From Chitinophaga silvatica (GTDB taxonomy: Bacteria > Bacteroidota > Bacteroidia > Chitinophagales > Chitinophagaceae): 64,000 nucleotides of DNA. Numbering within the stretch: position 1 is the first letter of the stretch; every line of letters starts with the position of its first letter. The translations under genes were made by a program, and so were the position numbers. Below the pieces are notes generated by a model that was given only the letters and a program-made list of their open reading frames with translations, was not told the DNA's origin and did no database searches. The stretch lies in assembly GCF_003419895.1 (NCBI RefSeq), contig NZ_QPMM01000003.1, positions 1 to 64,000 on the forward strand. The letters are read 5' to 3'. Positions 50,366 to 58,859 of the stretch are shown here, one piece after another.

Positions 50366-50512
50366 ATCAAATTATAAGATTGTTATTGGGCCTGCAATAT
50401 ACGAAGTATTGCATTACCCGATTTACCCCAATCGTGTAAGCAACCCGATTGAATAGGTATTTAAAACATTAAAAAATACTTACTTTTACAACGTTAAACA
50501 TTCACAAATATC

Positions 50513-50956
50513 ATGATACAACGCATTCAGAGCCTCTACCTCCTCCTAGCTGCTGCTGCGGGCACTGCCGCACTGTCTTTCAACTTATGGAAAGCTACTT
50601 TGTCGAGCAATCCTAATCCGGTGACAGTTAATGCTTCCAGCAATTATTTACTGTTTGTATTATATATCATAATTATACTGTTGAGTATAGGAACCATTTT
50701 TCTTTATAAGAAAAGAAAGGTGCAGTTCAGGCTCTCTATTTTTAACATTCTTTTTGCGTTTGCAGCGTTGGCTTATCAATATGTTGTAGTTCAAAAAACT
50801 GCTAATAAATTGACGGAAGGAGGTACAACTATCGTGTCAGCGTCTTATTTACCAGCCTCATTTTTACCAATTGTTATAATTATTTTGTTGTTTCTCGCAG
50901 CAAGGGGGATGTACAAAGATGAAAAATTGATCAAATCACTTGATCGGCTTAGATAA
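50513..50956 (+). CDS. DUF4293-type small membrane protein
   Basis: The 147-residue protein starts MIQRIQSLYLLLAAAAGTAAL and has four predicted membrane helices (near 8-25, 43-65, 75-92 and 112-132). The N-terminal MIQRIQS(L/I)YL(L/F) pattern and topology match the DUF4293 family, which is restricted to Bacteroidota and has no assigned function. It is transcribed divergently from maeB and converges on uvrA, where a strong hairpin lies. Confidence 0.82.
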   Translation: MIQRIQSLYLLLAAAAGTAALSFNLWKATLSSNPNPVTVNASSNYLLFVLYIIIILLSIGTIFLYKKRKVQFRLSIFNILFAFAALAYQYVVVQKTANKLTEGGTTIVSASYLPASFLPIVIIILLFLAARGMYKDEKLIKSLDRLR

Positions 50957-50996
50957 TTGTTGTTGTAATTACGTTTGCAACTTAGTGAAATAATTT

Positions 50997-51034
50997 GAAA
51001 GGGCTTCCCGGAAATATTCCTGGAAGCCCTTTTC
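50997..51034. terminator. Terminator between the DUF4293 gene and uvrA
   Basis: A stem of about 16 bp built on AAAGGGCTTCC/GGAAGCCCTTT with loop ATA lies between the convergent stops. TTTTC follows on the plus strand and TTTC on the minus strand, so it can serve both genes. Confidence 0.85.
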
Positions 51035-51037
51035 TAT

Positions 51038-53854
51038 TTACTTTAAGAATTTACCGGTAAAGCTATCTTTCACATTCTTAAGCCCTTCCGGTACTCCGGC
51101 GTATAATAATTTACCGCCGCCAGCACCTCCTTCAGGCCCTAAATCAATCACCCAATCAGCACTCTTAATAACATCCAGGTTATGTTCTATTACTAAAACA
51201 GTATGACCCTGCTCTATTAATGCATTGAAAGAAGCCAGCAATTTACTGATATCATGAAAATGAAGACCAGTTGTAGGCTCATCGAAGATAAACAAAATAT
51301 GACCCTGAGCCTTACCCTTACCAAGGAAGGAAGCCAGCTTAACACGCTGTGCCTCACCACCGGAAAGCGTATCACTGCTTTGCCCCAATTTCACATATCC
51401 CAAACCAACACTACTTAACGGGCGGATTTTGTTGCATACATCCTTTTCATCTTTAAAGAATTCCAATGCTTCATCTACACCCATTTCCAGAACATCATAG
51501 ATGTTCTTGCCCTTGTAGGTTACTTCAAGTACTTCATCCTTAAATCTTTTGCCATTGCAGCTTTCACAAAGCAGATGCACATCTGCCAGGAATTGCATCT
51601 CTACAATTACCTCTCCTTCTCCTTTACAAGCATCACATCTTCCTCCATCTACGTTGAAAGAAAAATGTTTAGGCTGAAATCCTCTCATTTTACTGAGGGG
51701 CTGACGAGCATACAAATCTCTTATCTCATCATATGCTTTAATGTAAGTAACCGGATTAGAGCGCGATGATTTACCAATAGGATTCTGATCAATCATTTCT
51801 ATTGAAGTGATATCATCTACAGCTCCGGATAAGGCTTTATAATTACCTACTCTTTCTGCAAACTCACCCTTCAACTTCATCAGTGCCGGATATAAAATTT
51901 GCTTTACTAAGGTAGTTTTACCCGATCCACTTACTCCACTTATCACGGTGAGTACTCCTAATGGAAAATCTACCGTTATATTTTTCAGGTTATTCTGCCG
52001 ACAACCTTCCAATGTTATAGCTTTCTTCCATTTCCGCACTTTAGCCGGTGGATCAATACTCAGATTTCCACTCAGATATTTACCAGTAAGACTTTTAGGG
52101 TCTTTCAGGATTTGCGGATAGGTTCCGGCAAATATTACTTCACCACCTAAATGACTTGCAAGAGGCCCCATATCAATGATATAATCGGCTTCCTCCATCA
52201 TCAGTTCATCGTGTTCTACCACTACAACTGTATTGCCCAGATCACGTAATTCTTTCAGTACTCCGATCAGGCGGTGGGTATCTCTGGCATGCAAACCAAT
52301 ACTAGGTTCATCGAGGATGTACATAGAGTTGGTCAGATTACTGCCCAGTGTTCTGGTAAGCTGAATTCTCTGGCTTTCACCACCACTCAATGTATTGGCT
52401 ACACGGTTGAGCGTCAGATAGCCCAAACCTACGTCGAGCAATGTTTTGATACGATGATTTATTTCCAGCAGGATACGTTTTCCTATTTGCTCATCAAATT
52501 CATTCAGAGAGAGTTGATCGAACCAGGTTTTCAAATCTGAAACCGGCATATCCACCAGTTCAGCAATATTCCGTTCTGCAACGCGGATGTATAATGCTTC
52601 TTTTCTTAATCTGCCACCGTTGCAGGTTGGGCAAATTGTTCTTCCTCTGTATCTGGCCTGTAATACGCGGTATTGTACTTTATACAGGTTTTGTTCCACC
52701 ATTTTGAAGAACTCATTTAACCCGTAGAAGTGTTCATTTCCTGTCCACAATAGTTCTATCTGTTCGTCTGTTAATTCAGCGATAGGCTTATGTACAGGGA
52801 ATCCGAATTTACGGGCAGATTTGATCAGGGCTTCCTTATATTCACCCATTTTTTCGCCTCTCCATGGTGCAATAGCACCTTCAAATACACTCAGTCGCTT
52901 GTCTGGTATAACCAGGTCTTTATCTAGGCCCAGTACCTGACCAAATCCTTCACAGGTAGGACATGCACCGTATGGATTATTAAAGGAGAAGAGATTAGGA
53001 ATTGGTTCTTCAAACTGAATTCCATCCAGTTCAAAACGGTTGGAGAAATGTGTTGGAGTTTTTCCATCTACCTCAATAAAACAATCGCCTTCACTTTCAT
53101 AAAAAGCAGTTTGCACACTGTCGGCAATCCTATGTTTATCATCTTCATCGAAATCCTTTGCCACCAAACGGTCTATGAGTATCCATGCATTTTCCGGAAC
53201 GGTTATTTTCTTTTGTTCCAGGAGCTCTTCTATTCTCAGTAAACTATTCTCACTACCGGGAACGTATAAACGAGAAAATCCTTTCTGTAAAAGAATATTC
53301 AGTTCTTCTTTTACATCCCTTTTGGCATGGCGGCGAAAAGGTATTATCAGCAGTATTTTACTACCACTTTTGAGCTTCATGATAAAATCAACAACATCAC
53401 TCACCTCATGTTTTTTCACTAACTGACCTGAAATTGGAGAGAAGGTTTTTCCAATTCTGCCAAACAGCAGTCGCAGGTAGTCATAAATCTCGGTCATAGA
53501 GCCAACGGTCGACCTTGGAGTACGGGTAATCACCTTTTGTTCTATGGCGATAGCCGGGCAAATACCTTTGATATAATCCACATCCGGCTTATTCATCCGC
53601 ATGAGGAATTGACGGGCATATGAGCTCAGGCTTTCGGCATACCTACGTTGACCTTCTGCGTATAAAGTATCCATCGTCAGGGAAGATTTTCCCGAACCAG
53701 ACACACCAGTAACTACGACTAATTTATTTCTGGGAATAGCTACACTAACATTCTTCAAATTGTGTACCCTGGCCCCTTTTATGAAAATACTGTCCTGCGG
53801 GTTAACCTCCTGAGGATCAATTGTACTCGTTTGTTTCTTAACTTTTGTTGCCAT
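51038..53854 (-). CDS. uvrA: Excinuclease ABC subunit A
   Basis: The 938-residue protein is the damage-sensing ATPase of nucleotide excision repair. Two ABC modules carry Walker A GVSGSGKSS (N-terminal) and GVSGSGKTT (C-terminal), and signatures LSGGESQRIQL and LSGGEAQRVKL. Zinc-finger cysteines are visible in CPTCEGFG, CPTCNGG and CDACKGEGEV. Length is normal. A -7 box lies 8 bp before the ATG, so the mRNA may be leaderless. It is separated from the sigma factor gene by a divergent regulatory region. Confidence 0.98.
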   Translation of the reverse strand: MATKVKKQTSTIDPQEVNPQDSIFIKGARVHNLKNVSVAIPRNKLVVVTGVSGSGKSSLTMDTLYAEGQRRYAESLSSYARQFLMRMNKPDVDYIKGICPAIAIEQKVITRTPRSTVGSMTEIYDYLRLLFGRIGKTFSPISGQLVKKHEVSDVVDFIMKLKSGSKILLIIPFRRHAKRDVKEELNILLQKGFSRLYVPGSENSLLRIEELLEQKKITVPENAWILIDRLVAKDFDEDDKHRIADSVQTAFYESEGDCFIEVDGKTPTHFSNRFELDGIQFEEPIPNLFSFNNPYGACPTCEGFGQVLGLDKDLVIPDKRLSVFEGAIAPWRGEKMGEYKEALIKSARKFGFPVHKPIAELTDEQIELLWTGNEHFYGLNEFFKMVEQNLYKVQYRVLQARYRGRTICPTCNGGRLRKEALYIRVAERNIAELVDMPVSDLKTWFDQLSLNEFDEQIGKRILLEINHRIKTLLDVGLGYLTLNRVANTLSGGESQRIQLTRTLGSNLTNSMYILDEPSIGLHARDTHRLIGVLKELRDLGNTVVVVEHDELMMEEADYIIDMGPLASHLGGEVIFAGTYPQILKDPKSLTGKYLSGNLSIDPPAKVRKWKKAITLEGCRQNNLKNITVDFPLGVLTVISGVSGSGKTTLVKQILYPALMKLKGEFAERVGNYKALSGAVDDITSIEMIDQNPIGKSSRSNPVTYIKAYDEIRDLYARQPLSKMRGFQPKHFSFNVDGGRCDACKGEGEVIVEMQFLADVHLLCESCNGKRFKDEVLEVTYKGKNIYDVLEMGVDEALEFFKDEKDVCNKIRPLSSVGLGYVKLGQSSDTLSGGEAQRVKLASFLGKGKAQGHILFIFDEPTTGLHFHDISKLLASFNALIEQGHTVLVIEHNLDVIKSADWVIDLGPEGGAGGGKLLYAGVPEGLKNVKDSFTGKFLK

Positions 53855-53861
53855 GACAGAA

Positions 53862-53869
53862 CAAATTTA
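53862..53869 (-). promoter_or_regulatory. -7 box of uvrA, next to the start codon
   Basis: TAAATTTG on the minus strand ends 8 bp before the ATG. With the usual 4-8 nt to the start site, the leader is at most a few nucleotides. No clear -33 element. Confidence 0.55.
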
Positions 53870-53875
53870 CGAGAA

Positions 53876-53940
53876 AAGATGTTAGTTGAGGAGTTAGCTT
53901 TTTACGAACAGATCCCAAAAACGAGGAAAGCTAACATCTT
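53876..53940. repeat. Two mutually exclusive inverted repeats between uvrA and the sigma factor gene
   Basis: AAGATGTTAG (53876-53885) is complementary to CTAACATCTT (53931-53940). GTTAGCTTT (53893-53901) is complementary to AAAGCTAAC (53927-53935). Both use the same right arm, so only one can form at a time. The block lies just upstream of the uvrA -7 box and before the sigma factor promoter, so a DNA operator is as likely as an RNA switch. Confidence 0.6.
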
Positions 53941-53963
53941 AGGGCGAAAAGCTATTTTTAATA

Positions 53964-53994
53964 TTTGTTTTATTGAACAATTCTGTTATATTTG
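53964..53994 (+). promoter_or_regulatory. Promoter of the ECF sigma factor gene
   Basis: TTTG (53964-53967), a 19-bp spacer, then TATATTTG (53987-53994): a full match to the phylum consensus. It predicts a start near 54001 and a leader of about 140 nt. Confidence 0.78.
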
Positions 53995-54140
53995 CATAAG
54001 ACCGGATCTATCTCGCTGAGGTTGCTACCGAAATTCTTTTCTTAACCAAAAACTGCTACTTATCGCTTAAACTCTACTTAATCAAACAACCGAACTGGCT
54101 GTTAAAAATTATTTACTAACCTGCCTAGTTGTAGAAGTTT

Positions 54141-54722
54141 ATGCAAGTAATGTACAAATTGTGCGATGAGCAGTTAATTACTCTCTTTAAAAAGGGTCAT
54201 TCTTCCGCATTAGAAGAGTTGGTACACCGTCATAAAGACAAGGTGTTCACTTCTATCCTGTTATTGGTTAAAGATCCTTATCTTGCCGAAGACATCTTCC
54301 AGGATACCTTCATTAAAATTATCGACACTATCAGAGCTGACCGCTATACCGAAAAAGGTAAATTTTTACCTTGGGCTATGCGTATAGCACATAATCTGTG
54401 CGTTGATCATTTCCGAAAGATCAAACGTACTCCTATGATCAGAACTGGTGATGATAAAGATATTTTTGATGTTCTTGGATTCAGTGACAGCTGCGCCGAA
54501 GATAAATTGATAACCCGTCAAAGTCATGATCGGGTAAGAAGAATGCTCGACATGCTGCCAGATGAACAGCGGGAAGTCATAATTTTACGTCATTACGCCG
54601 AGCTGAGTTTCAAAGAAATTGCCGATCTTACACAAGTAAGTATCAATACTGCATTAGGCCGTATGAGATATGGCCTGATCAATCTCCGTAAAATGATGAC
54701 GGAGAAACAAATCTGTCTATGA
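54141..54722 (+). CDS. RNA polymerase sigma factor, ECF (sigma-70) family
   Basis: The 193-residue protein has sigma region 2 (residues about 22-90: VHRHKDKVFTSILLLVKDPYLAEDIFQDTF, seen as the DxxQDTF core) and region 4 (about 130-185: LPDEQREVIILRHYAELSFKEIA, with the helix-turn-helix following). ATG at 54141 is used; ATG at 54150 is an alternative. No anti-sigma gene follows, since the next gene is on the other strand, and the promoter matches the housekeeping consensus. This argues for a stand-alone sigma factor whose control is not cis-encoded. Confidence 0.93.
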   Translation: MQVMYKLCDEQLITLFKKGHSSALEELVHRHKDKVFTSILLLVKDPYLAEDIFQDTFIKIIDTIRADRYTEKGKFLPWAMRIAHNLCVDHFRKIKRTPMIRTGDDKDIFDVLGFSDSCAEDKLITRQSHDRVRRMLDMLPDEQREVIILRHYAELSFKEIADLTQVSINTALGRMRYGLINLRKMMTEKQICL

Positions 54723-54749
54723 TGAACCCTTTTTTTTGCTTGCCAGCAA

Positions 54750-54780
54750 CGAGCGGCCGGATGTAATGTCCGACCGCTCG
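54750..54780. terminator. Hairpin between the sigma factor and thiolase genes
   Basis: CGAGCGGCCGGA (54750-54761) pairs with TCCGACCGCTCG (54769-54780) with one mismatch that becomes G-U on the minus strand. No T-run follows directly on either strand, so efficiency as a terminator is uncertain. Confidence 0.6.
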
Positions 54781-54797
54781 CTATTTATATGGCTATT

Positions 54798-55997
54798 CTA
54801 TACTTTCTCAAAAATCATTGCTGCTCCCTGCCCTACTCCCACACACATCGTAGCCAACCCATAACGCGCTCCCTGTCTGCGCTTCATTTCATGCAATAAA
54901 GTAGCTGTAATACGCGTACCACTACATCCCAGCGGATGCCCGATAGCAATGGAACCTCCATTTACATTTACAATATCCGGGTTTATTGCAAGATCCCGCA
55001 TACATGCCAAAGCCTGTGCAGCAAATGCTTCATTCAATTCAGCAAGATCCAGATCTCCTACCGTAATACCAGCTCTGAGCAAAGCTTTTTGCGTTGCAGG
55101 TACCGGACCAATGCCCATAATGGAAGGATCAACTCCCGCTACTGCCATGCTTTTAACTTTGGCCAATGGTTTTAATCCAAATTCCAATACCGCTTTTTCC
55201 GATGCTATCAGAACGGCCGCCGCTCCATCGTTAATTCCTGAAGAATTTCCAGCAGTTACACTTCCGTTTTTCGCAAAAGCAGGACGCAAGCCTGATAGTT
55301 TTTCAAGCGTTGTTTCGCGCGGATGCTCATCTTTGGAAAAAATAACCTGGTCTTCCTTGTTAGGCGTAATTTCCACCGGAATTATCTCATCTCTCCACTT
55401 TCCCGCATCTAATGCCTGTTTATACAGCGTTTGACTGCGCAAGGCAAAAGCATCCTGATCTTCTCTGCTTATATTCCATTGATTTGCAACATTTTCAGCA
55501 GTTTCTCCCATTGAATAGGGATAATACATTTCTGCAAGACGTTTATTTGTAAAACGCCAGCCAATTGTTGAATCATGAATTTCGTTTTTACGACTGAATG
55601 GACCATCTGCTTTAGCCATTACAAATGGAGCCCTGGTCATGCTTTCTACTCCACCGGCAATGTAAATATCTCCTTCTCCGCACATAACTGCTCTGGAAGC
55701 ATCCATGATGGCCTGCATACCTGAAGCACACAAACGGTTGACAGTATTTCCGGCAACGGTTACCGGGAGTCCGGCCAATAATGCCGCCATGCGGGCAACA
55801 TTTCGATTGTCTTCCCCTGCCTGGTTGGCTGCTCCTGCAATTATATCTTCAATCCTGGAAGTATCTAAACCGGGATTCCGGCTAATTAACGACTTAATAA
55901 GGTTGGCTAATAAATCATCGGGGCGTATTGTACTTAATGCCCCGCCATAACGGCCAATAGGTGTTCGCACCGCATCAACAATGTAAGCAACTTGCAT
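54798..55997 (-). CDS. Acetyl-CoA acyltransferase (thiolase)
   Basis: The 399-residue product starts at ATG 55997 (MQVAYIVDAVRTPIGRYGG); a longer frame to 56075 is unlikely because a promoter box lies at 56019-56026. Catalytic features are NRLCASGMQAI with the nucleophilic Cys near 90, NEAFAAQ, IGHPLGCSGTR with the active-site His, and MCVGVGQGAAMIF with the second Cys. The insertion ESMTRAPFVMAKADGPFSR is typical of FadA/PcaF-type degradative thiolases. It is not beside a fadB or pca gene here, so its pathway (fatty acids or aromatic compounds) remains open. Confidence 0.94.
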   Translation of the reverse strand: MQVAYIVDAVRTPIGRYGGALSTIRPDDLLANLIKSLISRNPGLDTSRIEDIIAGAANQAGEDNRNVARMAALLAGLPVTVAGNTVNRLCASGMQAIMDASRAVMCGEGDIYIAGGVESMTRAPFVMAKADGPFSRKNEIHDSTIGWRFTNKRLAEMYYPYSMGETAENVANQWNISREDQDAFALRSQTLYKQALDAGKWRDEIIPVEITPNKEDQVIFSKDEHPRETTLEKLSGLRPAFAKNGSVTAGNSSGINDGAAAVLIASEKAVLEFGLKPLAKVKSMAVAGVDPSIMGIGPVPATQKALLRAGITVGDLDLAELNEAFAAQALACMRDLAINPDIVNVNGGSIAIGHPLGCSGTRITATLLHEMKRRQGARYGLATMCVGVGQGAAMIFEKV

Positions 55998-56018
55998 GTG
56001 GTTGTTTTGGTTTATCTG

Positions 56019-56049
56019 CAAATAAAGTACATCCGGGCTATTCGGCCAA
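56019..56049 (-). promoter_or_regulatory. Promoter of the thiolase gene
   Basis: On the minus strand TTGG (56046-56049), a 19-bp spacer, then TTTATTTG (56019-56026), each one mismatch from consensus. It leaves a leader of about 15 nt and supports ATG 55997. Confidence 0.5.
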
Positions 56050-56092
56050 TTTATCCTTATTCCTTCTGCGCTCATTCGCTTTCGACCTCATC

Positions 56093-56124
56093 TTTGCGGC
56101 TTTGCCGGAAACAACGTATCTTTG
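56093..56124 (+). promoter_or_regulatory. Promoter and leader hairpin of rlmN
   Basis: TTTG (56093-56096), a 20-bp spacer, then TATCTTTG (56117-56124). The leader of about 47 nt contains the small hairpin CTGCC-GTAA-GGCAG with a GNRA loop, before ATG 56178. Confidence 0.7.
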
Positions 56125-56177
56125 CCGCTGCTTTCCGACTGCCGTAAGGCAGCCATTTGCTCATTTAACAGTCAATA

Positions 56178-57221
56178 ATGAAATCTGACAATCAAAATAT
56201 CCGACATCTTACTTTACCTGCATTACAAGAATATTTTAGCTCCATTGGTGAAAAACCATTCAGAGCCAAACAGGTGTACGAATGGATATGGTTGCGTCAT
56301 GCTCAGAGTTTTGAAGCCATGACCAATTTATCTAAAGACCTGAGAACCAAGCTCTCGGAACATTTCGTATTACCAGCAGTAAAGGTTGATGCCGTTCAGC
56401 AAAGCAACGACGGCACTATAAAAAGCCGTTTTCGCCTGCATGATAATCATTTGGTAGAAGGGGTACTTATCCCTACAGATTCCAGACAAACCGCCTGCGT
56501 ATCCAGCCAGGTTGGTTGCAGCCTCAGCTGTAAATTTTGTGCTACAGGGTATATGGACCGTAAAAGAAATCTTGATTACGATGAGATTTTTGATGAAGTA
56601 GCTTTAATTAATCAGCAAGCCATGGAATCATATGGCAAAAAATTAACAAACATTGTATTTATGGGAATGGGCGAGCCTTTGCTTAACTATAAAAACGTGT
56701 TAAAAGCCATAGAAAGAATTACAGCCCCTGACGGATTAGCGATGTCGCCAAAACGCATCACTGTATCTACTGCCGGTGTGGCCAAAATGATCCGACAACT
56801 GGGCGACGACAAAGTACGTTTCAACCTTGCCCTTTCCCTCCACGCGGCTAACGATAAGAAACGCAGTGAAATTATGCCAATCAATGACTCTAACAATCTG
56901 AAAGAATTGATAGATGCATTGAATTACTTCTATAAAGAAACAGGCAACGAAATTTCTTTTGAATATATCCTCTTCAAAGATTTTAACGATAGTAAACAGG
57001 ATGCAGACGAACTGATTAGAATCTTCCGTCAGGTACCTGCCGATCTGGTAAATATTATCGAATACAACCCAATAGATATGGCACTCTTCAGAAAACCTGA
57101 CGCAAAAACTGCCGAAGAGTTTATGGAGTACCTGAGTAAAAACAAGGTGAACGCCAGATTAAGACGCAGCAGAGGAAAAGATATCGACGCAGCATGCGGA
57201 CAATTAGCCAATAAAGGTTAA
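56178..57221 (+). CDS. rlmN: Dual-specificity RNA methyltransferase RlmN
   Basis: The 347-residue radical-SAM enzyme methylates C2 of A2503 in 23S rRNA and A37 in some tRNAs. The N-terminal helical domain includes GEKPFRAKQVYEWIW. The radical SAM cluster is Cys114, Cys118 and Cys121 (VGCSLSCKFCATG), followed by VFMGMGEPLLNY and RITVSTAGV. Cys340 near the C-terminus (DIDAACGQL) is the methyl-carrying cysteine position in this family. Length is normal. It is followed by two pseudouridine synthase genes on the same strand. Confidence 0.97.
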   Translation: MKSDNQNIRHLTLPALQEYFSSIGEKPFRAKQVYEWIWLRHAQSFEAMTNLSKDLRTKLSEHFVLPAVKVDAVQQSNDGTIKSRFRLHDNHLVEGVLIPTDSRQTACVSSQVGCSLSCKFCATGYMDRKRNLDYDEIFDEVALINQQAMESYGKKLTNIVFMGMGEPLLNYKNVLKAIERITAPDGLAMSPKRITVSTAGVAKMIRQLGDDKVRFNLALSLHAANDKKRSEIMPINDSNNLKELIDALNYFYKETGNEISFEYILFKDFNDSKQDADELIRIFRQVPADLVNIIEYNPIDMALFRKPDAKTAEEFMEYLSKNKVNARLRRSRGKDIDAACGQLANKG

Positions 57222-57281
57222 TCTAACTTATACTAATCCAATAAGGTCATGAGATCCATGATCACTAACTAATAATATATT

Positions 57282-58853
57282 ATGAAGAAGAAATTACCTG
57301 CTAAAAAGGGAAGTGGTCCAGCCAGGGAAAATAAATTTGGTAACGGCAGCAAACCGGCAGGCACCCGCAAACGTCCTTTCTCCGATAACGAGAAATCTGA
57401 AAGGGCTTCTGCAAAAGATGATAAATTCACTCCACGCTTCAAACGAGATGATAATTTCGATAAAAAAGCCGGAGGATTTGATAAAAAGAAAGACGACAAA
57501 TTCGGAAAATTCGAGGAAAAATCTTCCTTCAAAAACCGTTTTGACAATAAAAAATCAGACGAGAAGCCTGGTTTCAAAAAGCGTTTCGATAAAAATTCGG
57601 AAGAAAAACCGACATTCAAAAGCCGGTTCGATAAATCTGAAGAAAAATCTTCTTTCAGAAGTAAGTTTGGTAACAAAAATTCAGACGAAAAACCTGGTTT
57701 CAAAAAGCGTTTCGACAAATCTGAAGAAAAACCTGGTTTCAGAAGCAAGTTTGGTAGCAAAAATGCAGATGAAAAACCGGCATTCAAAAACCGTTTCGAC
57801 AAATCTGAAGAAAAACCTCCCTTCAAAAGCAAATTTGATGGGAATAAGTCTGAAGAGAAATCTTCCTTCAAAAGCCCATCCGGAGATCGTCCGTTGCGCA
57901 AACGCACTTACAAGAAAACCGGAGACGATAGTGCTTTCCATTTTCATGGCGACAACAAAAAAGGTGGTAAAAATTTCAAAGACACCCCAAGTGGTTTCAA
58001 CCGCCAAAAGTTCTTTGATAAAACCAATGAACGCTTTGGAGATAAACAGGAAAGAAAAATTCAACGGAAAAACGATAACCAGGCAACTAAGGTTACTAAA
58101 GAACCTAAAGAAAGCATCTTTGGCCCAGGTGAAATGCCTTTAAATAAGTTTGTTGCACATTGTGGCCTATGCTCCCGCAGAAAAGCTGTTGATTATATCA
58201 AAGAAGGTAAGGTCACTGTTAATGGTGAAGTCGTTACTGAACCTGCTACCAAAGTTACGGCTGATGACGTGGTAACTATGCAGCAGAAACGTATTACTCC
58301 CACTAAAAACCTGATCTACATCCTGCTAAATAAACCCAAAGGATACATCACCACAACTGATGATCCGGAAGGTAGAAAAACAGTGATGGACCTGATCGAA
58401 GAAGCAGCAGAAAACGAAAGAGTTTATCCTGTTGGACGCCTCGATCGTAACACCTCCGGGCTTTTGCTGTTGACCAATGACGGAGAATTGGCTCAGCGCC
58501 TGGCGCATCCAAAACATAATATCAGAAAAATTTATCAGGTAGAACTGGATAAAACCCTTACCAAACCAGATTTCGAGAAAATCATAAACGGTGTAACCCT
58601 CGAAGATGGCGTTGCAGTTGTTGATGCTTTAGGATATGTTGATCCTAAAGACAAAAAACAAGTTGGTATCGAAATTCACAGTGGTAAGAACAGAATTGTA
58701 AGACGCATATTCGAACATCTCGAATATTCCGTAGAGAAACTCGACAGAGTAATGTATGCCGGCCTTACTAAAAAGAACCTGAATCGTGGTCAGTGGCGCT
58801 TTTTAACTGAAAAAGAAGTGATCCTGCTGAAACATTTTAAAACCAACTTATAA
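57282..58853 (+). CDS. RluB/RsuA-family pseudouridine synthase with a long repetitive basic N-terminus
   Basis: The 523-residue product has a low-complexity N-terminal region of about 280 residues rich in Lys, Phe, Asp and Glu, including nine tandem 13-15-residue units (residues about 78-196). The rest is a standard enzyme: S4 RNA-binding domain (about 285-330, MPLNKFVAHCGLCSRRKAVD), then the catalytic domain with Asp388 in VGRLDRNTSGLLLLTNDG. The core is closest to RluB/RluF-type large-subunit rRNA enzymes, but the exact target uridine cannot be set. It lies 60 bp after rlmN and 6 bp before the next pseudouridine synthase gene. Ordinary RluB is about half this length or slightly more. Confidence 0.93.
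   Translation: MKKKLPAKKGSGPARENKFGNGSKPAGTRKRPFSDNEKSERASAKDDKFTPRFKRDDNFDKKAGGFDKKKDDKFGKFEEKSSFKNRFDNKKSDEKPGFKKRFDKNSEEKPTFKSRFDKSEEKSSFRSKFGNKNSDEKPGFKKRFDKSEEKPGFRSKFGSKNADEKPAFKNRFDKSEEKPPFKSKFDGNKSEEKSSFKSPSGDRPLRKRTYKKTGDDSAFHFHGDNKKGGKNFKDTPSGFNRQKFFDKTNERFGDKQERKIQRKNDNQATKVTKEPKESIFGPGEMPLNKFVAHCGLCSRRKAVDYIKEGKVTVNGEVVTEPATKVTADDVVTMQQKRITPTKNLIYILLNKPKGYITTTDDPEGRKTVMDLIEEAAENERVYPVGRLDRNTSGLLLLTNDGELAQRLAHPKHNIRKIYQVELDKTLTKPDFEKIINGVTLEDGVAVVDALGYVDPKDKKQVGIEIHSGKNRIVRRIFEHLEYSVEKLDRVMYAGLTKKNLNRGQWRFLTEKEVILLKHFKTNL
57513..57870 (+). repeat. Degenerate tandem repeat coding for the basic tail of the RluB-like enzyme
   Basis: Nine consecutive units of consensus (E/D)EKxxFK(S/K)(R/K)F(D/G)K(N)S, 39-45 bp each, are seen. 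Units vary in length and sequence, which suggests growth by slippage with selection for composition. The opposite strand is also open here as a by-product. Confidence 0.85.
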
Positions 58854-58859
58854 TACCGG

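Noticed and set aside
50366..50512. Promoters for maeB and the DUF4293 gene in the divergent gap.
   Set aside because: Only boxes with two or more weak positions were found (for example TACTTTTA on the plus strand), so none is reported.
56080..56160. CTTTGCGGCTTTGCCGG stretch as a fourth copy of the palindrome family.
   Set aside because: It shares only short CTTTGCG-like words and lacks the GGATCGAAGCGAATGTT arms; it is better read as the rlmN promoter and leader.
57269..57907. Minus-strand frame of 212 residues rich in Ser, Phe and Leu.
   Set aside because: It is the antisense of the repeat tail of the RluB-like gene; its repeats mirror those of the real protein and no start signal supports it.
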